From the NCBI GenBank assembly GCA_944378105.1, contig CALWGC010000033.1:19032-83031 (forward strand): a DNA stretch of 64,000 bases, in the 5' to 3' direction. A program made the position numbers and the translations under genes. The first letter of the stretch is position 1, and every line of letters starts with the position of its first letter. The notes beneath the pieces were generated by a model, which saw nothing but the letters and a program-made list of their open reading frames with translations, was not told the origin of the DNA and did no database searches. This document shows, piece after piece, positions 25,705 to 34,985 of the stretch. This stretch comes from an uncultured Clostridia bacterium (GTDB lineage: Bacteria; Bacillota; Clostridia; Lachnospirales; Anaerotignaceae).

Positions 25705-26100
25705 TTATTTCACCACATTTCTCCAATCCAAGTCGCCGCGGTCCAAGGCCAAAAGCAAGATTTCGGCGGTGGCCAGGTTGCTGGCCAGAGGGATATTGTG
25801 GACATCGCAAAGACGCAGGATGCTGTTGATGTTTGGTTCATAGCTTTTGGAGGCCACAGGGTCCCGCAGGAAGATCACCAAGTCGATGTCGTTGTTGGCC
25901 ACTTGGCTACCCAGCTGTTGTTCGCCGCCCAAAGGTCCGGCCAAATATTTGTGGACGGTCAAATTGGCGGCTGCTTCCACCAGACGCCCGGTGGTGCCGG
26001 TGGCAAAGAGCGAGTGTTTGGTCAAAATATGCCGGTAGGCAATGCAAAGGTTTTCCATTAATTTTTTCTTGTTATCGTGTGCAATCAAAGCGATATTCAC
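25705..26100 (-). CDS. mgsA: Methylglyoxal synthase
   Basis: Converts dihydroxyacetone phosphate to methylglyoxal and phosphate, a glycolytic bypass. 131 residues with LIAHDNKKKLM, LFATGTTGRLVEA (phosphate site), GPLGGEQQLGSQVANNDIDLVIFLRDP (catalytic Asp) and PLASNLATAEILL. It is 2 bp from rodA; this rodA-mgsA order recurs in Clostridia. Confidence 0.96.
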   Translation of the reverse strand: MNIALIAHDNKKKLMENLCIAYRHILTKHSLFATGTTGRLVEAAANLTVHKYLAGPLGGEQQLGSQVANNDIDLVIFLRDPVASKSYEPNINSILRLCDVHNIPLASNLATAEILLLALDRGDLDWRNVVK

Positions 26101-26102
26101 GG

Positions 26103-27242
26103 TTATACCTCCTCAAAGATGGATTTTGCACGTTTGACGCCGATGTTGAGCACCAGGCCAACGGCTGCCATGTTGTTCCACATGGAGCTGCCGCCATAGC
26201 TGACAAAAGGCAGTGACATACCGGTGTTTGGAATCAAATTGACGGCAACGCCTGTGTTGACAAAGGCCTGGAAGGCAAACATGCCGCCAACGCCGGCTGC
26301 AATCAGTTGGCTAAAGAGATCCCGGCTGCCAATGGCAATCAAAAGGCAGCGGAAAGCCACCACATATTCTAACACCAGCACGGCCGTGCAGCCGATGAAG
26401 CCGAATTCTTCGCCGATGACAGAAAAAATAAAGTCGTTATGGGGTTCTGGCAAATAGCTTAATTGGTTCAAGGTGCCCTGGTACAGCCCTTTTCCCATCA
26501 GCTGTCCAGAGCCAATGGCGTTGATGGATTTGAAGGTTTGGTAATATTCGTTGGAACCTTCCACCGGCTGAATAAAGGTTTGGATTCGGCTGATTTGGTG
26601 GGGTTTTAAAATTTTATCCACGATCAGTGGATCTTCCCGTACAGCATCCCAGCAGACAAACAGCCCAATGGGAATGGCAATGGCAAGACAAATCAGAATA
26701 TAGCGTTTGTCCAGTCCTGCCACAAACAGCTCAATGACAAGCACGGCGCAAAGGACCAAGCTGGCCGACAGGGACGGCTGTTTTTGAATCAGCAATACGG
26801 GAATTAGCACGAAAAGGCAAATAAAACCCAGTACAACTATATTATTTATCTGATCCTTGTTTTTGTCAATGAGTTTTGCCAGAGAAAAAATCATAATAAT
26901 TTTGGCAAATTCTGACGGTTGGATGCCCAGGGGGCCAATATAAAGCCAGCGGGTGGCATTATTGACGGTGCGCCCAAAGAGCAAAACGGCCACCAAAAGG
27001 GCCAGCAAAATGCCATAAAAGACCAAATAGTAGCGGGATAAAAACTTATAATTGATGCAGGTGGCCACCAGCATAATGGGAATCCCCGTCACAAACCAAA
27101 GAATCTGGGAATAGTAAGTGGAGGCATCTTCGCCCAGATTGATGTGTGTGGCCGAGCCAATGCAGATGATGCCGAAAACCGAAAGCAGGCAGACGGCGCC
27201 AATGAGCCAATAATCCAGTTGTTGCAGCAATTTTTTGTTCAT
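26103..27242 (-). CDS. rodA: RodA/FtsW-type peptidoglycan glycosyltransferase
   Basis: SEDS polymerase of the elongation machinery, partner of the PBP2 in the same cluster. 379 residues, ~10 membrane segments, with signature stretches GRTVNNATRWLYIGPLGIQPSE, KPHQISRIQTF, PEPHNDFIFSVIGEEFGF and NTGMSLPFVSYGGSSM. A palindromic hairpin at 27260-27286 separates it from minE. Confidence 0.94.
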   Translation of the reverse strand: MNKKLLQQLDYWLIGAVCLLSVFGIICIGSATHINLGEDASTYYSQILWFVTGIPIMLVATCINYKFLSRYYLVFYGILLALLVAVLLFGRTVNNATRWLYIGPLGIQPSEFAKIIMIFSLAKLIDKNKDQINNIVVLGFICLFVLIPVLLIQKQPSLSASLVLCAVLVIELFVAGLDKRYILICLAIAIPIGLFVCWDAVREDPLIVDKILKPHQISRIQTFIQPVEGSNEYYQTFKSINAIGSGQLMGKGLYQGTLNQLSYLPEPHNDFIFSVIGEEFGFIGCTAVLVLEYVVAFRCLLIAIGSRDLFSQLIAAGVGGMFAFQAFVNTGVAVNLIPNTGMSLPFVSYGGSSMWNNMAAVGLVLNIGVKRAKSIFEEV

Positions 27243-27259
27243 TTGTTTCTCCTAAAACA

Positions 27260-27286
27260 ACAGGCTTCGTCCTATCACGAAGCCTG
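27260..27286 (-). terminator. Stem-loop between minE and rodA
   Basis: An 11-bp perfect stem ACAGGCTTCGT / ACGAAGCCTGT with a 6-nt loop, followed on the minus strand only by TGTTTTAGG. More likely an attenuator or processing hairpin than a full terminator. A second hairpin GTTTGCC / GGCAAAC lies at 27318-27336. Confidence 0.5.
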
Positions 27287-27337
27287 TCGCAATTGTTCCA
27301 TGTGTCAGTCCGGTTTTGTTTGCCGCAAAGGCAAACA

Positions 27338-27634
27338 TCAGTCTTCTTTTGGTGCGCTGCGGTGCATGCTTTTGATGGGGATGTTGGCATAGAGCACCGG
27401 CACAGTACCGTTATGATCTTCGTTTTCTGTCTGTGTAATGTTGATGTCCAATTCTTCTTCGTCAATTTCCATATAGTTGGAAATGACTTTGATGATGTCG
27501 CCTTTGAGCATTTCCAATACCTGAGACGAGCAATCCACCCGATCATGTACCAGCACCAGTTTCAGACGGTCTTTGGCCACAGAGCCAGAAGCAGGCTCTT
27601 TTTTCTTAAAAAAGCCGAAAATATCAAATGCCAT
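27338..27634 (-). CDS. minE: Cell division topological specificity factor MinE
   Basis: 98 residues. Membrane-targeting N-terminus MAFDIFGFFKKKEPASGSVAKDRLKLVLVHDR, then the MinD-binding and dimer segments LEMLKGDIIKVISNYMEID and a beta-strand tail VPVLYANIPIKS. It drives MinD off the membrane. Located right after minD. Presence of MinE (not DivIVA/MinJ) implies Min oscillation of the E. coli type in this Gram-positive host. Confidence 0.93.
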   Translation of the reverse strand: MAFDIFGFFKKKEPASGSVAKDRLKLVLVHDRVDCSSQVLEMLKGDIIKVISNYMEIDEEELDINITQTENEDHNGTVPVLYANIPIKSMHRSAPKED

Positions 27635-27654
27635 AATTGGGGTCCTCCTTTGGT

Positions 27655-28452
27655 TTAGCTGCGACGGAAGAATTTTTTCAGTTTATCCATGAATGTTTCT
27701 TCCGTTTCCAGATTCATCAAAGGCACATCTTCGCCCATGATCCGGCGGGTAATATTGCGGTAAGCTTGTCCGGCTTTGGAGTTTTCGTCGGTGACGGCCG
27801 GCTCGCCTTTGTTGGTGGTGATGACGATGCTTTCATCGTCTGGCACAACGCCCAAAATGTCTACGGCCAAAATTTCTGTCACATCTTCAATGCTCATCAT
27901 TTCGCCTTTTTTCACCATGTCAATGCGCAGGCGGTTTAAAATCAGGCTGGGGTTTGGCAGTTCGTTTGCTTCCAAAAGCCCAATGATGCGGTCGGCATCG
28001 CGCACGGCAGAAACTTCTGGCGTGGTGACAACCAAGGCGCGGTCGGCGCCTGCAATGGCGTTTTTAAAGCCCTGTTCAATGCCGGCGGGGCAGTCGATGA
28101 TGATATAGTCAAAGCCTTCGTCTTTGAGGCTTTGGCAGAGTTTTTGCATCTGTTCTGGCGAAACGGCGTCTTTGTCTCTGGTTTGTGCCGCAGGCAGCAA
28201 GAAAAGCCCGGCATAGCGTTTGTCTTTGATGAGGGCGCTTTTTAATTTGCAGTTGCCCTCTACCACATCCACCAGGTCATAGACGATGCGGTTTTCTAAC
28301 CCCATCACCACATCCAAGTTTCTTAAGCCGATATCGGCATCCACCAATGCTACTTTTTTGCCGCTGATGGCAAGGCCGCAGCCCAGGTTGGCGGAGGTGG
28401 TGGTTTTGCCCACGCCGCCTTTGCCGCTGGTTATTACAATCACTTCACCCAT
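27655..28452 (-). CDS. minD: Septum site-determining ATPase MinD
   Basis: 265 residues. Deviant Walker A GKGGVGKTTTSANLG, DADIGLRNLDVVMGLENR, DYIIIDCPAGIEQGF and a C-terminal amphipathic helix FMDKLKKFFRR for membrane binding. Recruits MinC and is discharged by MinE. Sits between minC and minE. Confidence 0.96.
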   Translation of the reverse strand: MGEVIVITSGKGGVGKTTTSANLGCGLAISGKKVALVDADIGLRNLDVVMGLENRIVYDLVDVVEGNCKLKSALIKDKRYAGLFLLPAAQTRDKDAVSPEQMQKLCQSLKDEGFDYIIIDCPAGIEQGFKNAIAGADRALVVTTPEVSAVRDADRIIGLLEANELPNPSLILNRLRIDMVKKGEMMSIEDVTEILAVDILGVVPDDESIVITTNKGEPAVTDENSKAGQAYRNITRRIMGEDVPLMNLETEETFMDKLKKFFRRS

Positions 28453-28576
28453 GTGTCTTTATCCTCCCGACTATGTGAAATTACAACGTATCTTCTGTTT
28501 GTTACTACTATATCAAAAATATGACTCTTTTGCATTATTTTTTTTGAGCAAAATAGGAAAAGAATCGACAAAGGCC

Positions 28577-29119
28577 TCATTCAAAGGCGGAAACATAGAC
28601 AATGCCGTCTTCTACATAGGCATATTCTGGGTTTTTGAGGGACTTGCTCCGTTCCCCATCGGGGAAACGGGTGATCAGTTCCCCAATGCGCAACTGAATG
28701 GGGTTCATGTTTAAGGCAAAGACATAGGCCTCTGGCTCGCCCAGGCAGCCGGCATGGGCAATGCCTTTCAATGCGCCCAAAACCAAGATATTGCCGGTGG
28801 CTTTCACTTGGGCGCCGGGATTGACGTCGCCCAGGATGACGATGGTGCCGTCATATTCCAAGGACATGCCGCTGCGCAAATTGCCTTTATGGAAATAGGC
28901 CATGTGTTCTTTGCAAAAGGCGTTTAAGGCGCGGCCTTCCACGTCGGTTTCTTCTGTGGCTTCGGGTGCGGCTTCCTCTTCGGCCTTGGCCTCGGCCTCT
29001 TCAATGATGGTTTCCATCAAGGCGCCTGTTTGGGTCAAGCCGATTTCCGGTGCTTCTTCCGTTTCGGTAACGGGGGATGTGCGGGGCGTTTGATACGGGT
29101 CCTGTTCAAAGGTAATCAT
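28577..29119 (-). CDS. minC: MinC-type septum inhibitor, C-terminal domain only
   Basis: 180 residues from ATG 29119; the earlier ATG at 29131 abuts the AGGAAGG and is less likely. Residues ~75-180 form the MinC C-terminal beta-helix (LRSGMSLEYDGTIVILGDVN, GAQVKATGNILVLGALKGIAHAG, LRIGELITRF) that binds MinD. In place of the usual N-terminal FtsZ-inhibiting domain there is an acidic, low-complexity segment rich in Glu and Ala. Position next to minD-minE confirms identity. Whether it can still inhibit FtsZ is unclear. Confidence 0.87.
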   Translation of the reverse strand: MITFEQDPYQTPRTSPVTETEEAPEIGLTQTGALMETIIEEAEAKAEEEAAPEATEETDVEGRALNAFCKEHMAYFHKGNLRSGMSLEYDGTIVILGDVNPGAQVKATGNILVLGALKGIAHAGCLGEPEAYVFALNMNPIQLRIGELITRFPDGERSKSLKNPEYAYVEDGIVYVSAFE

Positions 29120-29145
29120 GGGTATTCTCATCCTTCCTAAAAAAG

Positions 29146-31965
29146 TTATTGTGCCAGCCGGGTATCCAAATAGCTGTTTTGTGGTGTATAGTTTAACCCC
29201 ATATATTCTGCAATGATGTTTTTGCCCACAATGGCGGCCGGAGAGGGGCTGGTTTCCCCAAAGGGAACCATCACCGTTACGGCAATGAGTGGATCGTCAT
29301 AGGGGGCAAAGCCCACAAACCAAGTGTGGGAGCTGCGGGTCAGGCTTTCTTGGGCGGTACCGCTTTTGGCGGCAACTGCAATGGGAAAGTCTTGAAAGAC
29401 CGTGCGCAGCGTGCCTTGTGTGCCGGTGGTTACTTGCAGCATCCCGTCATAAACGGCCTGCAAGTTTTCTGGATCAAAGTTTGCCTGGTTTTGTACCACT
29501 GGCTCTTCATCCAAAACCGTGGCGCCGTCGGCCGTTTCCACTTTGGAGACGATGGTTTCTTGATAGAGGGTACCGCCGTTGGCCAAGGTGGAGATATAAC
29601 GGTTCATGTGGGCCGGCGAGAAGTTATTGACCGACTGCCCGATGGCGGCCCGGATGGTGTCGCCGTCGGTCCAGCGGGTTTGGCTGGTGGTGGCTTCCGG
29701 GTTTTGCCATTTGATGGTCTGTTCTTTGTATAAAGGCGAAGCCATGTTGGGTTCGCTTTCGCCAATTTCGATGCCGGTGGGGCGATCGAGGCCAAACATG
29801 GCCATATATTCGTCTAAGGTGGCGATGCTTTTTTCGGTGGTGCCTTCGGTTTGGTTGCCCATGCGGTAGGCCAGTTCGTAGAAGAAATAGTTACAGCTGA
29901 CTTCCAGGGCCTTTCTCACATCCACGTTTTGATGGCTGCCGCCGCTGGTGGCAATCCAGCACTTGGCATAGGGGGTACCGGCTTTGGTGAAGGTGCCTTC
30001 GTCATAGATGATGGTGGAAGGCGAGATGGCGCCGGTTTCTAACCCTGCCATGGCAATGGCCATCTTTAAGGTGGAACCGGGCGCTTTCTTTTGGGAAAGA
30101 GGACGGTTCACCAAAGGGGTGGAGGGGTGTTGCAGCAAGAAATTATAGTAATCGTTATCGAAGGTATTGACCAGACGATTGTTGTCATAGGAAGGATAGG
30201 TGACCAGGGCCAGATATTCTCCCGTATGCACATCGTTGATGACGACGGAGCCGGAGCAAGGGTCCAAATCCGTGTCGGCCGGCGTCAATTGTCCTTCTTC
30301 CAACATCCGGATGACGACGGAAAGGGGAGAGAGACTGCCGGCGCGAAGAGAAGATAAGTCTTCTTCGCTGGGGGTGATTTTTCCCTGTTCCACCAAAAGT
30401 TCAATCATTTCTCTGGAAGAGAGCAGATTGTTGTTGATGGCATTGATGAGCACTTCTTTGCCGTTTTCCAATGCGTCCTCGTCGGAAAGGGAGAAGGAAG
30501 GGTATTGGGCACGGATTAGATCGCCGGCTGTTTTTTGCACGCCATCGGTGGCAGAAAGCAGCTGTGGCAGGGAAATGGTGCCGCAGTTGACCAAGGAAGC
30601 GAAAAACTCTTTGAGGGTGATGGGCATATCCTTTAAGGAGGTAGCCTGTAACTTGCTGATAAGCACATCGGTCAAAGCGTCTTCCAGGTATTCATAGGCG
30701 GCAATTTGCAAATTTTTATCGATGGTCAAAAACACATTGTCGCCGGAGATGGGGGCAATGGTTTCGATGGTGCGAATGCGGCGGCCGGAGGAATCCACTT
30801 CCACCAACATTTCTCCGTCTTCGCCGTTTAATTCCAATTCAAAGATGCTTTCGATGCCGCTTTTGCCCACAATGTCGCTGGTGGTGTAGCCATATTCTTT
30901 GAGGCGGCTATATTCGTTGTCGTCGATTTTTCGGATATAGCCCAGAATATGGGAGAAGTATTTCCCGCCAGGATAGGTGCGCAGGGAAGAGGTATCGATG
31001 TTGACGCCAGGGTAATTTTCATTGTTTTCTTCCACGGCGGCAATGGTTTGGCTATTGATGTTAAGGGCCACGGTGACCGGTTCATATTTTCTCCAACGGT
31101 TGAGGTAGAGAGAATAGCGGATGGTTGCCATGTCCCGCTTTATTGGCTCGCTTAAGCAAGGGGGAATGTCAAACAAGTCGTATAAGTAGTTCATGGAAGC
31201 CGTTGCATCATAAGAAAGCTCTTCGTCCTCCATTTCCACGCTTTCTTTCCAGTCCAGCTCCTTGGTTTCGTTGCCGTCGTAAAGAAAGGTATAGGGCTGG
31301 GAGGTGGAGATGGGCAATTCGTCGGAGAGGGTTTCTCCGTTTTCCTCCAACAGATGGATGAGGGAGAGAAGCATCAAATTTTTGTCGCTCAGCGATAAAG
31401 AAAGGCTGATGGCCTGACGCATTTCACTTTCAGAAAGAGCTTGGGCCGTTTCGGTGGCCGTCATCAGATTGGTTTTCAAATAGTTCAGCCATTCTTCGGC
31501 TGTCCATTTTTTCATTTTCCGGTCTGCCCCTTGTTCCAAAAGCCATGCCTCTTGTTCTTCTTCGGAAGAAAAAGTGAAGGCATAGGGGGCCGAGGTGGTG
31601 ATGGGCAAGGTATCGACGAGGGCCCCTGGCGTTTGGGCGTAGTCTTGCACCAGTTCCACAATCATCCGCGCCCGTTCTTCTTCGGAAAAGGAGACGGTGA
31701 TGCTGTCGTCCAGTTTTAAAGAATAGGCCACTTGGTTGGTGGCCAAGGGCCGGCCATAGCGGTCGTAAATCATGCCGCGGGAGGCAGGAATGGTCAAATC
31801 CTGCATGATGCTGGCCGTCAGACTTTGCTGATATTCTTCCCCGTGGATGATCTGCAAATAAAATAGTTTACAAACCACGGCGAAAAACAGCACAAAAATG
31901 CCGGCCATCATAATGAAGATACGGCTTTTGATAAATTCTAAAAATCGTTCCAAATAGCTTTTCAT
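29146..31965 (-). CDS. Penicillin-binding protein 2 (elongasome transpeptidase)
   Basis: 939 residues from ATG 31965 (GGAGG just upstream; a TTG at 31980 is rejected). One N-terminal membrane helix, PBP dimer/pedestal region, then the transpeptidase with SxxK in PGSTLK, SCN in SCNYFF and KSGT in AKSGTAQE. It is far longer than typical PBP2 (~630). Much of the excess is in the pedestal, where TSAPYAFTF and TSQPYTFLY mark two similar ~100-residue segments. Partner of RodA in the same operon. Confidence 0.92.
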   Translation of the reverse strand: MKSYLERFLEFIKSRIFIMMAGIFVLFFAVVCKLFYLQIIHGEEYQQSLTASIMQDLTIPASRGMIYDRYGRPLATNQVAYSLKLDDSITVSFSEEERARMIVELVQDYAQTPGALVDTLPITTSAPYAFTFSSEEEQEAWLLEQGADRKMKKWTAEEWLNYLKTNLMTATETAQALSESEMRQAISLSLSLSDKNLMLLSLIHLLEENGETLSDELPISTSQPYTFLYDGNETKELDWKESVEMEDEELSYDATASMNYLYDLFDIPPCLSEPIKRDMATIRYSLYLNRWRKYEPVTVALNINSQTIAAVEENNENYPGVNIDTSSLRTYPGGKYFSHILGYIRKIDDNEYSRLKEYGYTTSDIVGKSGIESIFELELNGEDGEMLVEVDSSGRRIRTIETIAPISGDNVFLTIDKNLQIAAYEYLEDALTDVLISKLQATSLKDMPITLKEFFASLVNCGTISLPQLLSATDGVQKTAGDLIRAQYPSFSLSDEDALENGKEVLINAINNNLLSSREMIELLVEQGKITPSEEDLSSLRAGSLSPLSVVIRMLEEGQLTPADTDLDPCSGSVVINDVHTGEYLALVTYPSYDNNRLVNTFDNDYYNFLLQHPSTPLVNRPLSQKKAPGSTLKMAIAMAGLETGAISPSTIIYDEGTFTKAGTPYAKCWIATSGGSHQNVDVRKALEVSCNYFFYELAYRMGNQTEGTTEKSIATLDEYMAMFGLDRPTGIEIGESEPNMASPLYKEQTIKWQNPEATTSQTRWTDGDTIRAAIGQSVNNFSPAHMNRYISTLANGGTLYQETIVSKVETADGATVLDEEPVVQNQANFDPENLQAVYDGMLQVTTGTQGTLRTVFQDFPIAVAAKSGTAQESLTRSSHTWFVGFAPYDDPLIAVTVMVPFGETSPSPAAIVGKNIIAEYMGLNYTPQNSYLDTRLAQ

Positions 31966-31981
31966 GGTTCCTCCAAGCAAA

Positions 31982-32506
31982 TCATTTTATGCTGAAAAGC
32001 CTGCGTTTGAATTTCTCTTTTTCTTCGGTTGCGCTGTTGACCGAGAACAAAATACGGTAAATGACCACCGTGCAGACGGTGTTATAGACCATTTCCGGCA
32101 GTATGATATGAGATAAAAAGTACAGGTAATTCAAATGGCCGCGAAACAAGACGCTGGTGAAAAAGATGCTGCTTTCATAGCAGAAGGTGGCCAAAAAGGT
32201 CAAAAGCATGGGCATCAGATAGTTTTCCCGGTAAAAGCCCTTGTTGAACTTTCCGGCGATATAGCCGGTGACCAAGCCCAAAAAGGCATAATAGCCGATG
32301 GAAGAGCCAAAAAAGAGGTCTTGTAGCAGTCCGGCAAAAAGGCCGACGGCGGCCCCTTCTGTGCTGCCCCGCAATAGCGCCATGGATAAGATGATAATGA
32401 GCGCCGTATTGGGCACGATGCCGATGATGGCGATGTGCTGCAAGACGGTGCTTTGTAAAATCAAGTTGAGAAAAAGCACAATGGCAAGGGTAATCACACG
32501 TCTCAA
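31982..32506 (-). CDS. mreD: Rod shape-determining protein MreD
   Basis: 174 residues, five to six membrane helices, with NTALIIILSMALLRGSTEGAAVGLFAGLLQD, the conserved MreD stretch, and FGSSIGYYAFLGLVTGY. ATGA overlap with mreC. Membrane part of the elongation complex. Confidence 0.9.
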   Translation of the reverse strand: MRRVITLAIVLFLNLILQSTVLQHIAIIGIVPNTALIIILSMALLRGSTEGAAVGLFAGLLQDLFFGSSIGYYAFLGLVTGYIAGKFNKGFYRENYLMPMLLTFLATFCYESSIFFTSVLFRGHLNYLYFLSHIILPEMVYNTVCTVVIYRILFSVNSATEEKEKFKRRLFSIK

Positions 32507-33444
32507 GGCCTTTCGCCTCCTTCCCCATCCAACGGCGTAGAGGAAGGCTGGCTTTCCTGTGCGGCAGTGCTTTCTTCAGTCTGTTGGGTGGTTGTGCTCT
32601 GGTCGCTTTTCTCTTCTTCCAGCTCCTCTGACAAAACCAGTACGGAAGAAATGTGTTTAAAATCGACGGCGGGGGCAATGATGGCGTATTTGGTTAAGCC
32701 GTTGGCATCGGTGATGACTTCCTGGACATAGCCAATGGTAAGCCCCGGTGGATAGACATCGCTTAAGCCCGATGTGACAATTTCATCCCCCGTCATAATT
32801 TCGCTTTCGGCGTCAATATATTCCATCCGGCAAAGGCCCTGGTTCATCAGCGTATAATCCCCGCGGACCACGCCCAAATCCCCGGTACGCAAACTCATGG
32901 CCGATACAGAAGAACGGCTGTCCAAAATGGACTGGACTTGGCTGTAATTGGGGCCGGTTTCGGTGATGCGGCCGATGATGCCGGCCGACTCCATGACCAC
33001 CATGTCCGGCAAAACGCCTTTGTCCCGTCCGGCGTCGATGAGAAACGTATCAAACCAATTGCCGGGGTCTTTGGCAATGACCAAAGCGCCAATGCTGTCA
33101 TAGGCCGGGTATTTTTGGGCCATGTCCAGCAAATCCGAAAGCCGTTTGTTTTCTTCTTCATAGAGGGAAAGCCGTTTGTTTTCCGCTTCCAAAAGCGCCA
33201 CTTGGGCCCGCAGCTCTTCGTTTTCTGCTTCCGAATCCCGCTCTTCGGACAAAGAGGAGATTTGCGCGCCCACATAGCCGGTGATGGAGGAGGAAAGCTT
33301 TTGCAGTGGTGTGACCACAAACCCCACGGCGCTGCCCACAAGGCCCGTTTGCTGTTTTAAGCCGGCGGTGATGAAAGAACAAAGCACCAGCAAGATGGCC
33401 AGCAGAATAAAAATCTGTTTTTTGTAGGTTTCAAAAAATTTCAA
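32503..33444 (-). CDS. mreC: Rod shape-determining protein MreC
   Basis: 313 residues: one membrane helix (~10-28), a coiled coil (~65-105, EERDSEAENEELRAQVALLE), then the beta-domain with VIAKDPGNWFDTFLIDAGRDKGV and VTSGLSDVYPPGLTIGYV. A Ser/Thr/Glu-rich C-terminal tail (~275-313) is disordered. Links cytoplasmic MreB to the PBPs. Confidence 0.93.
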   Translation of the reverse strand: MKFFETYKKQIFILLAILLVLCSFITAGLKQQTGLVGSAVGFVVTPLQKLSSSITGYVGAQISSLSEERDSEAENEELRAQVALLEAENKRLSLYEEENKRLSDLLDMAQKYPAYDSIGALVIAKDPGNWFDTFLIDAGRDKGVLPDMVVMESAGIIGRITETGPNYSQVQSILDSRSSVSAMSLRTGDLGVVRGDYTLMNQGLCRMEYIDAESEIMTGDEIVTSGLSDVYPPGLTIGYVQEVITDANGLTKYAIIAPAVDFKHISSVLVLSEELEEEKSDQSTTTQQTEESTAAQESQPSSTPLDGEGGERP

Positions 33445-33459
33445 AGCAAAGGCTCCTTA

Positions 33460-34488
33460 TCACATTCTCAGTTTTTTGGGAGAAAGCAACACCGTGCGCA
33501 GCGTTTCAATGTGTTCCAGCACCAAGCCGGTGCCCATGGCCACACAGTTTAAAGGCTCGTTGGCGATGTTGACGGGCATGCCGGTTTCTTTGTTAATGAG
33601 GGTGTCCAGACCACTTAAGAGGGCACCGCCACCGGTTAAGGTAATGCCAAATTCCATGATGTCGGCCGCCAGTTCCGGTGGGGTGGCTTCCAGGGTTTGT
33701 TTGATGGAATCGATGATGGCATAAATGGGCTCGCTGATGGCCTCCAAAATTTCGTTGGAGGTGATGGTGATGGTCTTTGGCAGGCCGCTGACCAAATCAC
33801 GGCCGCGGATGGCCATACGTTCTTCCTGGGCCTTTGGATAGGCACAACCGATGGTCAGTTTGATTTCTTCGGCGGTGCGTTCCCCGATGGCCAGGTTATA
33901 TTCTTTTTTGATATAGCTGATGATGTAGGAATCGATTTCATCGCCGGCCACCCGTAACGAGGTGCTGGTAACGATACCGCCCAAAGAGATGACGGCCACT
34001 TCGCTGGTGCCGCCGCCAATATCTACCACCATGCTGCCGGTGGGGCTTTCCACAGGAAGCCCGGCCCCGATGGAGGCGGCCATGGGTTCTTCAATCAAAT
34101 AGGCATCGTTGTTTTTGGCGCCGGCGCCGATGGTGGCTTCCATGACGGCACGCTTTTCCACTTCCGTCACGCCAGAAGGTACGCAAACAACCACCCGTGG
34201 CTTTGGCCCAAAGAGGGAGCGGGTGTAGGCTTTGCCGATGAAATAGCGCAGCATGGCCTGGGTGATATCAAAATCGGCAATGACACCGTCTTTCATGGGG
34301 CGGATGGCCACAATATTGCCGGGGGTGCGGCCGATCATTTCTTTGGCCTCGTTGCCCACGGCCAAAACTTCTTTAGTTAATGTGTTGATGGCCACAACGG
34401 AAGGTTCATTGACCACAATGCCCTTACCTTTGACATATACCAGGGTGTTGGCGGTGCCAAGGTCGATACCCATATCTCTGGAAAACAT
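33460..34488 (-). CDS. mreB: Rod shape-determining actin MreB
   Basis: 342 residues: [21 protein letters not shown], phosphate loops and [33 protein letters not shown], and [11 protein letters not shown]. Forms membrane filaments that guide wall elongation. AAAGGAG precedes the ATG. First gene of the mre-pbp-min-rodA transcript. Confidence 0.96.
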   Translation of the reverse strand: MFSRDMGIDLGTANTLVYVKGKGIVVNEPSVVAINTLTKEVLAVGNEAKEMIGRTPGNIVAIRPMKDGVIADFDITQAMLRYFIGKAYTRSLFGPKPRVVVCVPSGVTEVEKRAVMEATIGAGAKNNDAYLIEEPMAASIGAGLPVESPTGSMVVDIGGGTSEVAVISLGGIVTSTSLRVAGDEIDSYIISYIKKEYNLAIGERTAEEIKLTIGCAYPKAQEERMAIRGRDLVSGLPKTITITSNEILEAISEPIYAIIDSIKQTLEATPPELAADIMEFGITLTGGGALLSGLDTLINKETGMPVNIANEPLNCVAMGTGLVLEHIETLRTVLLSPKKLRM

Positions 34489-34630
34489 ATTTTGAAATCT
34501 CCTTTCGGTTCTGGAATAACAAAAAAATCGCTGCTACGGGCACAATACACCCAAAATAGCATATTGTATATCATACCTCTTTTTGGCAGTTTTTTCAATA
34601 ACAATACCATGAACATTATGTGAATGAAAG

Positions 34631-34657
34631 AAAAAATGTAACCGGCCCAAAGGCCGG
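34631..34657 (-). terminator. Terminator of the 49-residue protein gene
   Basis: CCGGCC / GGCCGG stem with a short loop; on the minus strand it is followed by TTACATTTTTT. Confidence 0.75.
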
Positions 34658-34662
34658 CAGGG

Positions 34663-34812
34663 TCAGTTCCCTTTGCTGCTTAAGGGGTTGGATTTGGTTT
34701 CAAAAAAGGGGTCGTTGATGGGGGAAGCTTGATCGTGTTCGTTATAGTTGGCTTGCTGGCGAATCATGGTGTCAGTAGTGGGTTTTTCTTTCTTCTTTTT
34801 GGTTTCTTTCAT
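34663..34812 (-). CDS. 49-residue charged protein, unknown
   Basis: A short gene with an excellent AAAAGGAGG site 7 bp before the ATG and its own terminator. The product begins MKETKKKKEKPTTDTMIRQQ, continues with NYNEHDQASPINDPFFETK and ends SNPLSSKGN: very basic start, then polar, no hydrophobic segment. Composition recalls small spore or nucleoid-associated proteins, but no family is recognised. Divergent from the sigma-54 activator. Confidence 0.7.
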   Translation of the reverse strand: MKETKKKKEKPTTDTMIRQQANYNEHDQASPINDPFFETKSNPLSSKGN

Positions 34813-34985
34813 CAGATTGCCTCCTTTTGATGCAGCCGATGGCTGTTTTTACCAACAGTTTGCGCCTTTTTTGCCGGGGTATACGAAAAAAGAAGTGCGG
34901 GGATGGGCTTTTTTTGATATACTAAACATAATTGGACATTTTCGGACAATTTGCAAAGACAAGAAACAAAAAAGGAGGCGCATCC

